Shown: one piece after another, positions 45,195 through 54,018 of the stretch
How positions within the stretch are numbered: position 1 is the first letter of the stretch
Layout: every line of letters starts with the position of its first letter
Source of the DNA: Bacillus sp. SJS
Lineage (GTDB): Bacteria > Bacillota > Bacilli > Bacillales > Bacillaceae
Reading direction: 5' to 3'
Length of the DNA: 64,000 bases
NCBI RefSeq assembly: GCF_000732485.2
Contig: NZ_JAQV02000015.1
Span: 310,001-374,000 of the forward strand
The notes under the pieces: generated by a model
The model's database searches: none
What the model was told of the DNA's origin: nothing
The model's input: the letters and a program-made list of their open reading frames with translations, nothing else
Translations under genes and position numbers: made by a program

Positions 45195-45329
45195 TTAACA
45201 TTCCGGTTCAGCTATGCAGTTGCGAAAAAAGGACAGACTTATCCCGTTGGCAGCTGCAGCATGAAAAATCGCACGGCACAAATAAAGGAAACTCAATCTC
45301 TCAGCCAATGCAATCACAGAACGTTTCAT
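45195..45329 (-). CDS. Leader peptide of the ABC-F gene, 44 aa
   Basis: A complete short frame starts at ATG 45329, seven to ten bases after the very strong site GAAGGAGGTGG, and ends at 45195. It has a well-formed promoter 36 bases upstream. The peptide begins MKRSVIALAERLSFLYLCRA and ends in EPEC. It is followed by the attenuator hairpin and the ABC-F gene. Leader ORFs of this type control vmlR- and msr-like ABC-F genes by ribosome stalling under 50S inhibitors. An independent function as a small membrane-active peptide cannot be excluded (residues 3-20 are mainly hydrophobic with Arg/Glu). Confidence 0.7.
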   Translation of the reverse strand: MKRSVIALAERLSFLYLCRAIFHAAAANGISLSFFRNCIAEPEC

Positions 45330-45364
45330 CTCTTCTCCACCTCCTTCGAACAGTAATTAGTACT

Positions 45365-45393
45365 AGTATATACAAAAAGTGTTTTTCTGACAA
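45365..45393 (-). promoter_or_regulatory. Promoter of the ABC-F leader transcript
   Basis: TTGTCA (45388-45393), 17 bp, TATACT (45365-45370) on the minus strand. It gives a ~300-base leader before the ABC-F start. Confidence 0.8.
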
Positions 45394-45433
45394 TTCTATT
45401 TTTTTGCATTTATGTTTTGGCATTTCCTGCAAA

Positions 45434-45463
45434 CAAAAAAGAGCACCCTTCACGAGTACTCTT
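45434..45463 (-). terminator. Terminator of the B12-protein/kinase operon
   Basis: AGAGTACTC-GTGAA-GGGTGCTCT (9 bp with G-U pairs) followed by TTTTTTG on the minus strand. Confidence 0.8.
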
Positions 45464-46570
45464 CTAATAAACTTCCATATAGGGCAGGATGACTGTAACT
45501 CTCGTCCCTTGGCCATTTTCGCTGTCTACTTTAATTTTGCCTTCGTGGTTTTTAAGAATCTCCATGCTGACGGCAAGTCCCAAACCTTTGCCTGCTTCTT
45601 TAGTTGCTGAGAATGGGATGAAGAGCTTCTCTAGGATTTCATTTTCTATTCCGCACCCATTGTCTTCAATAATAATTTCAATGGAATCTGCTTTCAGATT
45701 TGTGAAGATTTCAATCTTTCCTTCACAGTCGTCAGCCTTCAAAAATGATTCCATTGCGTTTCTAACGATGTTCAAGATTACTTGCTTAATTTTCTTATTA
45801 TCTACAAAAAGAACCGGATTTTTCAGATTGGCCTGATAATGCACCTCACAGCCGAAATGAATCGCTTCTCTTTTTGATGTCATTGCCGCATCATCAAGGA
45901 GCTGGGAAAGCAAAACCTTCCTTTTCGACATGACGGGCGGACGTTCATCAAACAGGTACTCGTATAGGTCATGATTAGCCCGGCTGAGCCCCTCGAATGT
46001 AAGATTTTTATCATCTGGATCAATCAAGTGGGGCTTCACTTGGTTAAAGAATCCTTTTATGCTTGTAAGCGGGCTCGATATGTCAGTTGAGATGCTGGCA
46101 GCAATCTCCTTAAATGAACGGAGATGGTGATTCTGCACGGCAATCTCCTTCATCTCTTTAAGGGATTTTTCAAGCTGTGTATTTTTTTCAATTAATGACA
46201 TATTTGCCTTCATCAAATCTGCTTCAAGATTCTTCATCGCTTGATAAACAGGCTCCAGAGAATCCTCTTTATTGATGCAGAAGATGTGAATCGTGTCTTT
46301 ATTTTCATACTGAATGTATATGTCAAACAAACACAGCGGTTTGTTTTTCGTTTTCATGTTGAGTTCAATCTTGGAAATCGACGGCGTATCCAGTATAAAC
46401 GAAGCCGCCTTTTTTTTACTGCCTATTCCTACAATATCAATGAAATTTCCGGTCTCATCGAATTCACTGAACGTTCTCTTCGAAACAGAAAGAATGTTCA
46501 GTCTCCGATCAACCATGAAGTAGGAAAATGGTATTTTTTCATATTTATTAGACATTAATTGCATTTCCAT
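45464..46570 (-). CDS. Sensor histidine kinase with the phospho-acceptor His replaced, 368 aa
   Basis: The N-terminal ~100 residues look like a divergent PAS-type sensor, followed by a coiled coil (about 105-150), a HisKA-like helix and an HATPase_c domain. In the H-box, where KinA/KinB-type kinases have (A)HE(I)RNPLT, this protein has SISTDISSPLTSIKGF: Thr162 replaces His. The ATPase motifs are intact: N-box with Asn271 (NIVRNAMES), DNGCG (303-307), GKGLGLA (328-334). It may therefore bind ATP without autophosphorylating at the usual site, or pass signals by interaction. Two His at 148-149 lie outside the normal position. It overlaps the B12-domain gene by 23 bp. No membrane helix is present, so it is cytoplasmic. 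Confidence 0.85.
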   Translation of the reverse strand: MEMQLMSNKYEKIPFSYFMVDRRLNILSVSKRTFSEFDETGNFIDIVGIGSKKKAASFILDTPSISKIELNMKTKNKPLCLFDIYIQYENKDTIHIFCINKEDSLEPVYQAMKNLEADLMKANMSLIEKNTQLEKSLKEMKEIAVQNHHLRSFKEIAASISTDISSPLTSIKGFFNQVKPHLIDPDDKNLTFEGLSRANHDLYEYLFDERPPVMSKRKVLLSQLLDDAAMTSKREAIHFGCEVHYQANLKNPVLFVDNKKIKQVILNIVRNAMESFLKADDCEGKIEIFTNLKADSIEIIIEDNGCGIENEILEKLFIPFSATKEAGKGLGLAVSMEILKNHEGKIKVDSENGQGTRVTVILPYMEVY

Positions 46571-47216
46571 GTTGAACAGTCCTTATATATTTAATTAAAT
46601 CCTCAATTTCCGTCAGATTACGGATGACCATGGTGTTAGGAGGACAATGAAATTCAAGATCATGGCTCTCAGCCAGCTTTCCTCCTACCATAATAGTAGG
46701 TCCGAAAGGCAATTTTTCCAGTTCGTATATATACTTGTTGATTAGCGGCAGATTATAGGCTATGTTTACCGAAATCCCAATGACTTCAGGCTGGTATTTG
46801 TCTGCAAAATCCAACGCATGCTCAAGTGGCAGGTTCGCACCCAGGCATTGGGATTCCCATCCGTTCTCCTGAAAATAATTTGCTATCATATGAACGCCTA
46901 AATCGTGCTCCTCACCTTCCACACAGAAAAACATCGCTTTTTTCTTTTTGAGCGGCCTCACCTCATGCGGATGTTTCATCATGTGGTAATACTTGTAGGA
47001 AAGCAGATTTTTGCACACATGTGATGCTACATGTTCATCGGCCACTGTTATTACATTTTCTTCCCAAAGCTCGCCAATATAGTACATCGTTTCTTTTAGA
47101 GCGTCGTAGAACTCGATACTGTCTTTACCGAATGTAACTGATTCTAAATAGGTCCAGGCTTTCATAACCTTTCCATTTAATAAAAGCTTGCTAAGCTCCT
47201 CTACTTGAAATTTCAT
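46548..47216 (-). CDS. Free-standing cobalamin-binding photosensor-like protein, 222 aa
   Basis: Residues ~1-85 match the helical-bundle cap of B12 photoreceptors: Trp51, nine residues, then Glu61-His62 reproduces the W-x9-EH motif of CarH/LitR. Residues ~93-215 are the Rossmann B12 domain with E-x-H-x-x-G (Glu102, His104 as lower cobalt ligand, Gly107) and a C-terminal GG (MVGGKLAESH). Unlike CarH it has no MerR DNA-binding domain. It is translationally coupled to the degenerate kinase, the likely output partner. Light- or cobalamin-state sensing is inferred from the motifs. The start is ATG 47216 after GTGAGGAG. Confidence 0.85.
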   Translation of the reverse strand: MKFQVEELSKLLLNGKVMKAWTYLESVTFGKDSIEFYDALKETMYYIGELWEENVITVADEHVASHVCKNLLSYKYYHMMKHPHEVRPLKKKKAMFFCVEGEEHDLGVHMIANYFQENGWESQCLGANLPLEHALDFADKYQPEVIGISVNIAYNLPLINKYIYELEKLPFGPTIMVGGKLAESHDLEFHCPPNTMVIRNLTEIEDLIKYIRTVQHGNAINV

Positions 47217-47743
47217 TTCTCCTCACCTGCCTTTAGTGATTTTGTTAGCCCGTCTACTAAAGGGTAACATATGTGAATTCCTTTAGGTACCATTACGAAC
47301 AAAAACCAGATGGTATGTTCGCCTCATTTTTCATATTAGAACAACTTCATCAATACCCATTAATTTTTAAGGCAAAACCAAATCCGGAAAACTATTTTTA
47401 ATTAATCCAGGAAAGAATAGCCGCGGCCTCTGTACCAGTTCTTCCTTCTTTGGATGAAGGATGCCGGTATATATCGAATTGGAAGGAATTTGTTCGGAGT
47501 GTGCAGCCTGGATATACAAGCTGAGAAGTTTTTTGAGGTTCACTATATGTTTCTAGGTTCAATCTTTAAAACCCTTTAGAGATTGTGAAAATCATAAACA
47601 ACTTGTTGTTTTGATCAAGATCGCCTATGCCAATGGTAACATACCCTCCTCAATAATAAGGTTTTTGTCCTGCTTTGTTACATAAATTTAATGATTCAAC
47701 AAACAATAGTTAGTAGAAAAAGGAATGATAAGGAGGATTTGGA
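47217..47743. other. Intergenic region between the B12 module and the germination operon
   Basis: About 525 bp containing the divergent promoters. I see no firm sigma-G site. A 27-codon frame from the ATG near 47313 to a TAA near 47397, continuing in phase for about 40 more codons after the stop, could be a decayed gene fragment. It has no recognisable homology or ribosome binding site. Confidence 0.3.
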
Positions 47744-49135
47744 ATGAATCCGCAGGAAAGCTTGGCGGGAAGCTTAAAGCAAAACAAACAGACGATTATC
47801 AACGCGCTGCACACGATGCAGGATTTATCCTTTCATTCTCTTTTGCTTCCTTCCCAGCCTGCAGTTGAGGGCTGTCTTATTCGGCTGAAAGGGATTTCTG
47901 ATGACACAAAGGTTACTGAAAAAGTGCTTCATCCTTTACTCTACGCAAATGAGCTTCCTTTAAAAAAAGATTTCCTCAAAAAACTGACCCAAAGGGTATT
48001 AGCGAGTGATCTATCAGCAGGTTCCACTTGCCAGGAAGCCGTCCAAGCGATTCTGGAGGGACATACGGTTCTGCTGATTGAAGGATATTCAGGATTTATT
48101 GACCTCGAAACCACCGGGGGAGCACGCAGAGCGGTGGAGGAGCCATCCTCACAAATGGTCATCAGGGGGCCAAAAGAAAGTTTTAATGAGACCCTCAGGA
48201 CAAATACCGCCCTTATCCGCAGAAGGCTGAAGACACCGGATCTTAAGCTGGAGGAATATGTAATCGGCGAGGTTTCGAGTACAAAAGTGAACCTTATGTA
48301 CATCGAAGGCAAAGTAAGTCCAGAGACTCTAAGATTGGTAAAAGAGCGATTAACAAGCAATGAATCAAAAATCGTTTTGGAATCCGGTTACATCGAGAGG
48401 ATTTTGCAAGATCATCAAGTTACGCTGTTTCCCACTATGAACAATACGGAAAGACCAGATGAGGTTGTAAGCAGTCTGATTGCCGGAAGAATAGCGCTGC
48501 TCGTGGATGGCACGCCTTTTGTATTGCTATGCCCCACAAGCTTTAAGCACTACTTTTACTCTCCCGAGGACCAATATCAATCCAAAATGGCAGGCAAGCT
48601 TATTTTATTTCTGAGATATGCAGCTTTTTTCCTATCCGTTTTTGCTCCATCTATTTATATTGGAATGATTACTCATCACCAGGCACTGATCCCTACATCT
48701 TTGCTTATCAGTCTTTATTCTCAGCGGGAGGGTGTACCCTTTCCTGCACTCATTGAGGTACTCATCATGGAGGTAACCTTTGAGATATTAAGGGAAGCCG
48801 GGGTCAGACTTCCCAGAGCAATCGGTCAAGCCGTTTCCATTGTGGGAGCACTTGTTATCGGCCAAACAACCGTACAGGCAGGACTTGTTTCAACAGCCGT
48901 AGTAATTGTCGTTTCCATCACGGCCATCTCAAGCTTCACCCTGCCGAATTACAGTTTAGCCATTACAGCCAGGATGGTCCGCTTCATTTTAATGTTTGTT
49001 ACCTATTTCCTGGGCTATTATGGATTAATGCTTGCCACCATTATGTTCATGGGACACCTTTATCACCTTACGACTCTAGGAACTCCCTACATGTCGAAAG
49101 GGACACAGGCTGAAAAAGGAGGCGGCAATTCGTGA
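47744..49135 (+). CDS. Spore germinant receptor subunit A (GerA family), 463 aa
   Basis: The large soluble N-terminal region (about 1-285) is followed by five membrane helices. Family hallmarks are the RTNTALIRRRLKTPDLKLEEYVIGE region, the IAGRIALLVDGTPFVLLCP block, and the PxxxE-type loop with REGVPFPALIEVLIMEVTFEILREAGVRLPR. It is part of a receptor in the spore inner membrane that responds to nutrients. The operon order A-C-B resembles gerK. The ligand cannot be predicted. The ribosome binding site AAGGAGG is strong; expression is expected from sigma-G in the forespore. Confidence 0.93.
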   Translation: MNPQESLAGSLKQNKQTIINALHTMQDLSFHSLLLPSQPAVEGCLIRLKGISDDTKVTEKVLHPLLYANELPLKKDFLKKLTQRVLASDLSAGSTCQEAVQAILEGHTVLLIEGYSGFIDLETTGGARRAVEEPSSQMVIRGPKESFNETLRTNTALIRRRLKTPDLKLEEYVIGEVSSTKVNLMYIEGKVSPETLRLVKERLTSNESKIVLESGYIERILQDHQVTLFPTMNNTERPDEVVSSLIAGRIALLVDGTPFVLLCPTSFKHYFYSPEDQYQSKMAGKLILFLRYAAFFLSVFAPSIYIGMITHHQALIPTSLLISLYSQREGVPFPALIEVLIMEVTFEILREAGVRLPRAIGQAVSIVGALVIGQTTVQAGLVSTAVVIVVSITAISSFTLPNYSLAITARMVRFILMFVTYFLGYYGLMLATIMFMGHLYHLTTLGTPYMSKGTQAEKGGGNS

Positions 49136-50307
49136 AGAAATGGATAGTCATGCTCTGCGTCCTCCCAATCCTATCATCATGCGGAACCCAGCAGGAGCTG
49201 AATGATATGTCGATTGTCATCGGGATTGGAATGGATGAAGCAGGTGATGGATATCAGGTCACTCTCCAGCTTGTAGATCCGAGCGAAATATCAACCGGTG
49301 CCGGAATGTCACCTGGCGGAAAAGCGGTACCGGTTATTAACATGGTTGGTGATGGCCCTTCCATTAACGAAGCTTTTCAGGCAGCCGTCTCTAAAATTTC
49401 GAGGAGGACTTTTTACAGCCATCTATCTGTGGTGGTTATTGGTGAGAGCATGGCTAAAAGAGGAATCAACGAAATTATCGAACATTTGGAACGCGGTTCT
49501 GAAATTAGAAGCAGCCTTTTGCTTCTGACAGCAAAGGATCAGACAGCACTGGAGGTGCTGTCTGCCCTTCCTCCTTTAACGAAGGTTCCAGCCTTATCCG
49601 CTATCGGAAAGCTCGAGAACAATATGGAGAATTACGGAACCGTTACAAAAGTCAACATCGTCGATTGGGCAAAAGCGAACGACCGTAAAGGAACCTATGC
49701 CGTTATGCCTGGAATATTTAATCATGGCGATCCAAAGGTATTTACTAAACAGGAAAACCTCGAACAGAGTGAGCCTTTTTCGACCGCTGTCGGGTATACC
49801 GCTATTTTCGGTAAGGATTCCAAGCTGCTTTACTGGATAGGGCCAGAGGAAACGAAGGCGATGCTGATCCTTCAAAATCAAATCCGGCGGACATTTGTTA
49901 ACGCGCCCTGTGACCATGAGCACATCTCATACGAATTGCCTTTTTCAAAATCCTATACGGATGTCTCAGTCAAAGATGGGAAAGCTAAAATCCGCATACG
50001 GGTTCATACGAGGAGTGAATTGTACTCCCTCGGCTGCATGAAAAAAGAAAAGCTTACAGAAGAGATGATACGGGATTTGGAAAGAAGAATGACAAGCAAG
50101 CTCAAAACGGAAATAGAGCGAACTATACAAATTGCACAGAATCATCATTCAGATATTTTTGGATTCGGACAAACACTGGCATCCCAGGATAAAAAGAAAT
50201 GGAAAGAAATAGAGGATCACTGGGATCAGTTCTTTCAGGAAGCTGAAATCAGCGTAGATGTTTCTACTGAACTGCTGAGAGGCGGCGTGGTTGAAAGTCA
50301 TATGTAA
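49132..50307 (+). CDS. Spore germinant receptor lipoprotein subunit C (GerAC family), 391 aa
   Basis: The signal sequence ends with lipobox LSSC (Cys17), giving a lipoprotein anchored in the spore inner membrane. It has the GerAC fold with early conserved QQELNDMSIVIGIGMDE and a central FYSHLSVVVIGESMAKRG. It overlaps the A-subunit gene by 4 bp (GTGA arrangement), so translation is coupled. The start is GTG. Confidence 0.93.
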   Translation: MKKWIVMLCVLPILSSCGTQQELNDMSIVIGIGMDEAGDGYQVTLQLVDPSEISTGAGMSPGGKAVPVINMVGDGPSINEAFQAAVSKISRRTFYSHLSVVVIGESMAKRGINEIIEHLERGSEIRSSLLLLTAKDQTALEVLSALPPLTKVPALSAIGKLENNMENYGTVTKVNIVDWAKANDRKGTYAVMPGIFNHGDPKVFTKQENLEQSEPFSTAVGYTAIFGKDSKLLYWIGPEETKAMLILQNQIRRTFVNAPCDHEHISYELPFSKSYTDVSVKDGKAKIRIRVHTRSELYSLGCMKKEKLTEEMIRDLERRMTSKLKTEIERTIQIAQNHHSDIFGFGQTLASQDKKKWKEIEDHWDQFFQEAEISVDVSTELLRGGVVESHM

Positions 50308-50319
50308 AGAGGGATCAGT

Positions 50320-51444
50320 ATGAGCAAAGTGACTGCCAAGGAAATGTTTTATTTAATATTCATATTTGAAATCGGCAGTGCAATTCTTTTGGATCCTGCA
50401 AAGCAGGCGATGAAGGACGCATGGCTTGCGGTATTGCTTGGCTACGCAGCAAGTATTCCGCTGTTTTTAATGTATATAGGGCTGTCTAAGCTTTCAGGTA
50501 AAAAAACGATGGTTGGAATTCTCATCATGCTCCTGGGAAAGAAAGCCGGAACGATCGCCTCCTCTCTTTACGTTCTGTACTTTTTATACATCTGTGCACG
50601 TGTCCTCAGAGACTTTGGTGAATTGCTGATCATCACCGCTTATGATGAAACCTTTTTAATCGTGATCAGCAGTTTTATGATGCTTGCTGTGATGTATTTA
50701 GCCATTAAAAGATTTCATGTATTTGCCGGTGTCTCAAAACCATTATTTTTTGGAATCACAATCCCCTTTTTTATCGTAGTAGGATTTGAAATCATCTCAG
50801 GAATTGTGGACATTCATGAACTTTTGCCGATTGCAGAAAATGGTCCAATGCCGATATTGAAAACAATTTTCCCTACGATCATGACTTTTCCATTTGGAGA
50901 GATGGTCGTTTTCACGATGTTCTTTCCGCTCGTTCAGGAAAGTGCCAAGCTTATCAAAGTAACCCTTTCTTCTATCTTTTTCGCCACCTTGATTTTGAGC
51001 ACCACTGCACTGCTCCATGTTTCCATTCTTGGAGCAGAAATGACAAAAAGCTTCGTATTTCCGATTCTAGCTACCGTCTCATTGATCAATATATCGGATT
51101 TTATTCAGCGTCTTGATTCAATTGTGGTCGTTCTTATGATTATTGTGGGATTTACAAAAGTGTTCATGTTTTTCTATGCAGCACTCAGAGGCACCATGGA
51201 AATCACAGGAACCAAAAATCCCATACCTCCCGTGCTAATCTATGGAGTGGCCATGATTGCCTCATCCCTGTTTATTGCCAATACTCAATATGAGCACTTT
51301 CAGGAAGGGCTCATATTCGTGCCTTATTTTCTTCATGTCCCCTTTCAAATTGTATGTCCAGCCATCATTTTAGCCATACTTTGGCTTAAGAAAAAAAGAA
51401 CTCAGAAGAAGGGTGCGGCAAATGAAGTTCCTAAAGAAGCTTAA
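50320..51444 (+). CDS. Spore germinant receptor permease-like subunit B (GerAB family), 374 aa
   Basis: This APC-superfamily protein has ten predicted membrane helices. The GerAB hallmarks include the first helix with EIGSAILL and the long FPTIMTFPFGEMVVFTMFFPLV. This subunit is thought to bind the germinant and may act as a channel. It follows the C-subunit gene by 12 bp, with AAGAGGGAT before the ATG. Confidence 0.93.
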   Translation: MSKVTAKEMFYLIFIFEIGSAILLDPAKQAMKDAWLAVLLGYAASIPLFLMYIGLSKLSGKKTMVGILIMLLGKKAGTIASSLYVLYFLYICARVLRDFGELLIITAYDETFLIVISSFMMLAVMYLAIKRFHVFAGVSKPLFFGITIPFFIVVGFEIISGIVDIHELLPIAENGPMPILKTIFPTIMTFPFGEMVVFTMFFPLVQESAKLIKVTLSSIFFATLILSTTALLHVSILGAEMTKSFVFPILATVSLINISDFIQRLDSIVVVLMIIVGFTKVFMFFYAALRGTMEITGTKNPIPPVLIYGVAMIASSLFIANTQYEHFQEGLIFVPYFLHVPFQIVCPAIILAILWLKKKRTQKKGAANEVPKEA

Positions 51445-51715
51445 AAAAATCATGACAGAGATCAAGACCGTCCTCTTTGCTTTACTCATCGTCCTTCTTC
51501 TGATGATTTCTATGGTCCTTATCGATTTTTATCAAGGCTATTCATGGAGCATGGTGATCAAAACGTTCAGCTACGAGCTTAAGACTTCTTCCATGAATGA
51601 CCTTTTTTCCCTGCTGATATTTGCACTTATGATTGTGATTTATCTATATATCACCAGCATTAAGAATGGAAAAAAGAAGCAGAAGACAGCGGCTAAAGGA
51701 GGTAAAAACCCTTGA
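51422..51715 (+). CDS. Two-helix D-type accessory subunit of the germinant receptor, 97 aa
   Basis: This small protein has two membrane helices (about 14-36 and 60-78) and Lys-rich ends. It overlaps the end of the B-subunit gene. Short two-helix 'D' proteins encoded in or beside germinant receptor operons are known in several Bacillus species and tune germination rate. Position and architecture support this, not sequence identity. The start was placed at ATG 51422 (AAGGGTG upstream); a GTG nine bases earlier is possible. Confidence 0.7.
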   Translation: MKFLKKLKKIMTEIKTVLFALLIVLLLMISMVLIDFYQGYSWSMVIKTFSYELKTSSMNDLFSLLIFALMIVIYLYITSIKNGKKKQKTAAKGGKNP

Positions 51716-52014
51716 ACCAGAATAACAAGAGACTGATGGCTATTTTATTCCTATTCACCCTTGTACTAGTGAATAAGAAAAAACTGCTGCTGCGGTTTAT
51801 GCCGTTCGGAATCTTCATGGTCATGATTTTGAGTATGGGCAAATTATGCAGGGTCTCTGGCGGAAGAAATGGTGAGACGATTGTGAATATAAGTTTTACG
51901 CTCGGTCCTTTTTTATACCGGATGCTATGGATTGCTTTTTCAATTTTTATAAGGCTTGCCAAATTGCCATTTTGGGTTAAAAAGAGATTTTTCACTATGG
52001 ATTCGAGAAATTAA
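51712..52014 (+). CDS. Fifth gene of the germination operon, 100-aa membrane-associated protein
   Basis: The start is TTG 51712, nine bases after GGAGG and overlapping the stop of the D-type gene. The product is hydrophobic and basic: helices near 7-20 and 28-42, a polar RVSGGRNGET loop, and a second hydrophobic half with RLAKLPFWVKKRF. I do not recognise it. Coupling to the ger genes suggests a sporulation or germination role. A minus-strand frame of equal length over the same bases lacks a ribosome binding site and was discarded. Confidence 0.6.
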   Translation: MNQNNKRLMAILFLFTLVLVNKKKLLLRFMPFGIFMVMILSMGKLCRVSGGRNGETIVNISFTLGPFLYRMLWIAFSIFIRLAKLPFWVKKRFFTMDSRN

Positions 52015-52026
52015 TTTTTTATAATT

Positions 52027-52060
52027 AAAAAGAGCCCAGTGGATTCCACTGAGCTCTTCT
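52027..52060. terminator. Bidirectional terminator after the germination operon
   Basis: AAAGAGC(CC)AGTGGATTCCACT(GA)GCTCTT hairpin with flanking A and T tracts between convergent genes. Confidence 0.88.
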
Positions 52061-52067
52061 TTCTTTA

Positions 52068-53183
52068 TTAAGCAGATTGTCTTGCACTGGCATCTGCAGG
52101 ATTGATAGGAGTTTCCCGGCTTGTTTTCTTGATTTTCGGCACAGGCAATAGGAACGTTGTAAGCGGAACAAATGTAATCAGTCTGATTGCAGCAACACAG
52201 ATAATCATAACGGCAATGTACATTAAGCCCACATATTGAACATTCCAATATGGTTCCGGAAGATGCCTCGCCATTAAATAAAGCACCATAGGGTGAATCA
52301 GGTAAATTCCCATCGAGTACTTGCCAATGAGCACAAGCGGCTGCTTTATGATTGAAAACTTAGAGAGAAGCGGATAAATCCCAATAGTCGCGATACTTAG
52401 AAGCGGAATATTTGCAAGGTTTGAGATCCTGCGGTTTGATACATACCCCTTCATCTTGTACTCGATCACCGCTCCAGCTGAAACGGCTAGAGCGAGAATC
52501 AGCATCTGAATCGGACGCTTCAGCGCGTAATTGCGGATACCCTCCCAGTAATAGGCAAGGAATGCACCGAATGCAAAATAGAAAATCCAGATTGGCATAA
52601 ACGATTTGCTTGCAATGAATTCTCCAATCGGACCCTCAAACGGAGGTTTAATTCCGTATAGGTTGTAACTAATTAAGAAGGAAATAAACAAGAAAATAAG
52701 AATCGTCGTCTGCGTTCTAAACAGCTTTTGAAGAAGTGGAAAAACAAGATAAAATTGCACTACGATTGAAATAAAATACAAATGATAAAACGCATTTCCT
52801 TGTATAAAGCCCCCGATTTCCTCTATCGGATCGCCAAATCCCTGGCCGTTATAAACGTACATCATATAACGATATGCAACACTCCATAAAATAAAAGGAA
52901 TAATAACCTTTGAAAAACGTGATTTCATAAACTTTCCAAACTGAAATCCTTTATTCCGTACTTGTAAAAACAACAGAAAACCGCTGATGACCGCAAAAAT
53001 CGGTGTGCCGAATCGGCCGATCTGGTTCAGGAAATACGAAAACCAATCATACGTATCATTATTCATACCAGAATTTGTTGCGGAAACGTGTACCGCCACA
53101 ACAGCTAAACAAGCAAAGGCACGCAGGAAATGAATTTCAAACAAATAAGATTTACCGCTCTTCTGACTGGCCTCTTTTGCCAT
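52068..53183 (-). CDS. Membrane acyltransferase (acyltransferase 3 family), 371 aa
   Basis: It has ten predicted membrane helices and the family start FEIHFLRAFACLAVVAVHVS, in which the conserved Arg and His of AT3 O-acyltransferases are seen, then a Phe/Trp-rich middle and SMGIYLIHPMVLYL near the end. Such enzymes acetylate or acylate cell-surface sugars. No polysaccharide genes are nearby, so the acceptor is unknown. The start was set at ATG 53183 after AAAGGAGTG. Confidence 0.85.
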   Translation of the reverse strand: MAKEASQKSGKSYLFEIHFLRAFACLAVVAVHVSATNSGMNNDTYDWFSYFLNQIGRFGTPIFAVISGFLLFLQVRNKGFQFGKFMKSRFSKVIIPFILWSVAYRYMMYVYNGQGFGDPIEEIGGFIQGNAFYHLYFISIVVQFYLVFPLLQKLFRTQTTILIFLFISFLISYNLYGIKPPFEGPIGEFIASKSFMPIWIFYFAFGAFLAYYWEGIRNYALKRPIQMLILALAVSAGAVIEYKMKGYVSNRRISNLANIPLLSIATIGIYPLLSKFSIIKQPLVLIGKYSMGIYLIHPMVLYLMARHLPEPYWNVQYVGLMYIAVMIICVAAIRLITFVPLTTFLLPVPKIKKTSRETPINPADASARQSA

Positions 53184-53537
53184 AACGATCACTCCTTTAT
53201 TAAAAAAAGACTCCTTCATCATTTTAAGCTGAAAAGCTGCCGAAATGGTGGCGTTCTATCAAAAGGCTTCTTTGGTCTCGTTTTCGATTCAAGGTCTTAA
53301 GATAGAGACTTTCAGATTGTAAGCGTTATCTCCCTGCTGTCCCGTATAAGCAAATAGTCATCTACTAACAAAGATGTTTACAAAATGGTGTTTTTGTCAT
53401 TAATTGTTGAAAAAGGCAGAATCGCGGTATATCAAGGATTGTAATGACCACCAATAAGAGGTTTGCGAAAATTGTCGAATTTAGCAGAAACAATGGAATC
53501 TAGTGGGATTTCTTCCCATCAGGGAGTCCGAGCTTCA

Positions 53538-54010
53538 GCCAATTCTTACTCTATATCAGCCGGTTCTCACTCTATATCAGCCGGTTCTTTCATGATTCCA
53601 GCCGGTTTCATTGATTTTCCAGCCAAAAATTTTTTACCAGCCGATCGGGACCTTTTTCCAGCCGCTTCCCACTCTATATAAGCGGGTTCTCTCTAAATTC
53701 CTGCCGGTTTCACTGAGTTTCCTGCCAGAATTTTTTTACCAGCCGATCGGGACCTTTTTCCAGCCGCTTCCCACTCTATATCAGCCGGTTCTCTATAGAT
53801 TCCAGCCGGTTTCACTGAGTTTCCAGCCAGAATTTTTTTACCAGCCGATCGGGACTTTTTTCCAACCGCTTCCCACTCTATATAAGCGGGTTCTCTCTAA
53901 ATTCCAGCCGGTTTCACTGAGTTTCCAGCCAAAATTTTTTTCCAGCCGATCGGGATCTTTTTCCAGCCGCTTCCCACTCTATATCAGTCGGTTGTTTCAT
54001 GATTCCCCCG
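53538..54010. repeat. AGCCG 21-bp periodic array, first type, 102-bp superunits
   Basis: GCC/GCG cores begin at 53538, 53559, 53580, 53601, 53622, 53640, 53661, 53682, 53703, 53724, 53742, 53763, 53784, 53805 and onward to 53987. Almost every interval is 21 bp, with one 17-18-bp interval per cycle. Superunits starting at 53601, 53703, 53805 and 53907 are exactly 102 bp apart and mostly 90% or more alike by eye. The gap between the acyltransferase and nhaC-type genes (about 1.45 kb) consists largely of this and the following array. Confidence 0.88.
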
Positions 54011-54018
54011 CTTATTTA

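Noticed and set aside
51693-51995. Minus-strand 100-codon frame opposite the last germination gene
   Set aside because: The plus-strand frame has a GGAGG site and operon coupling; this one has neither.
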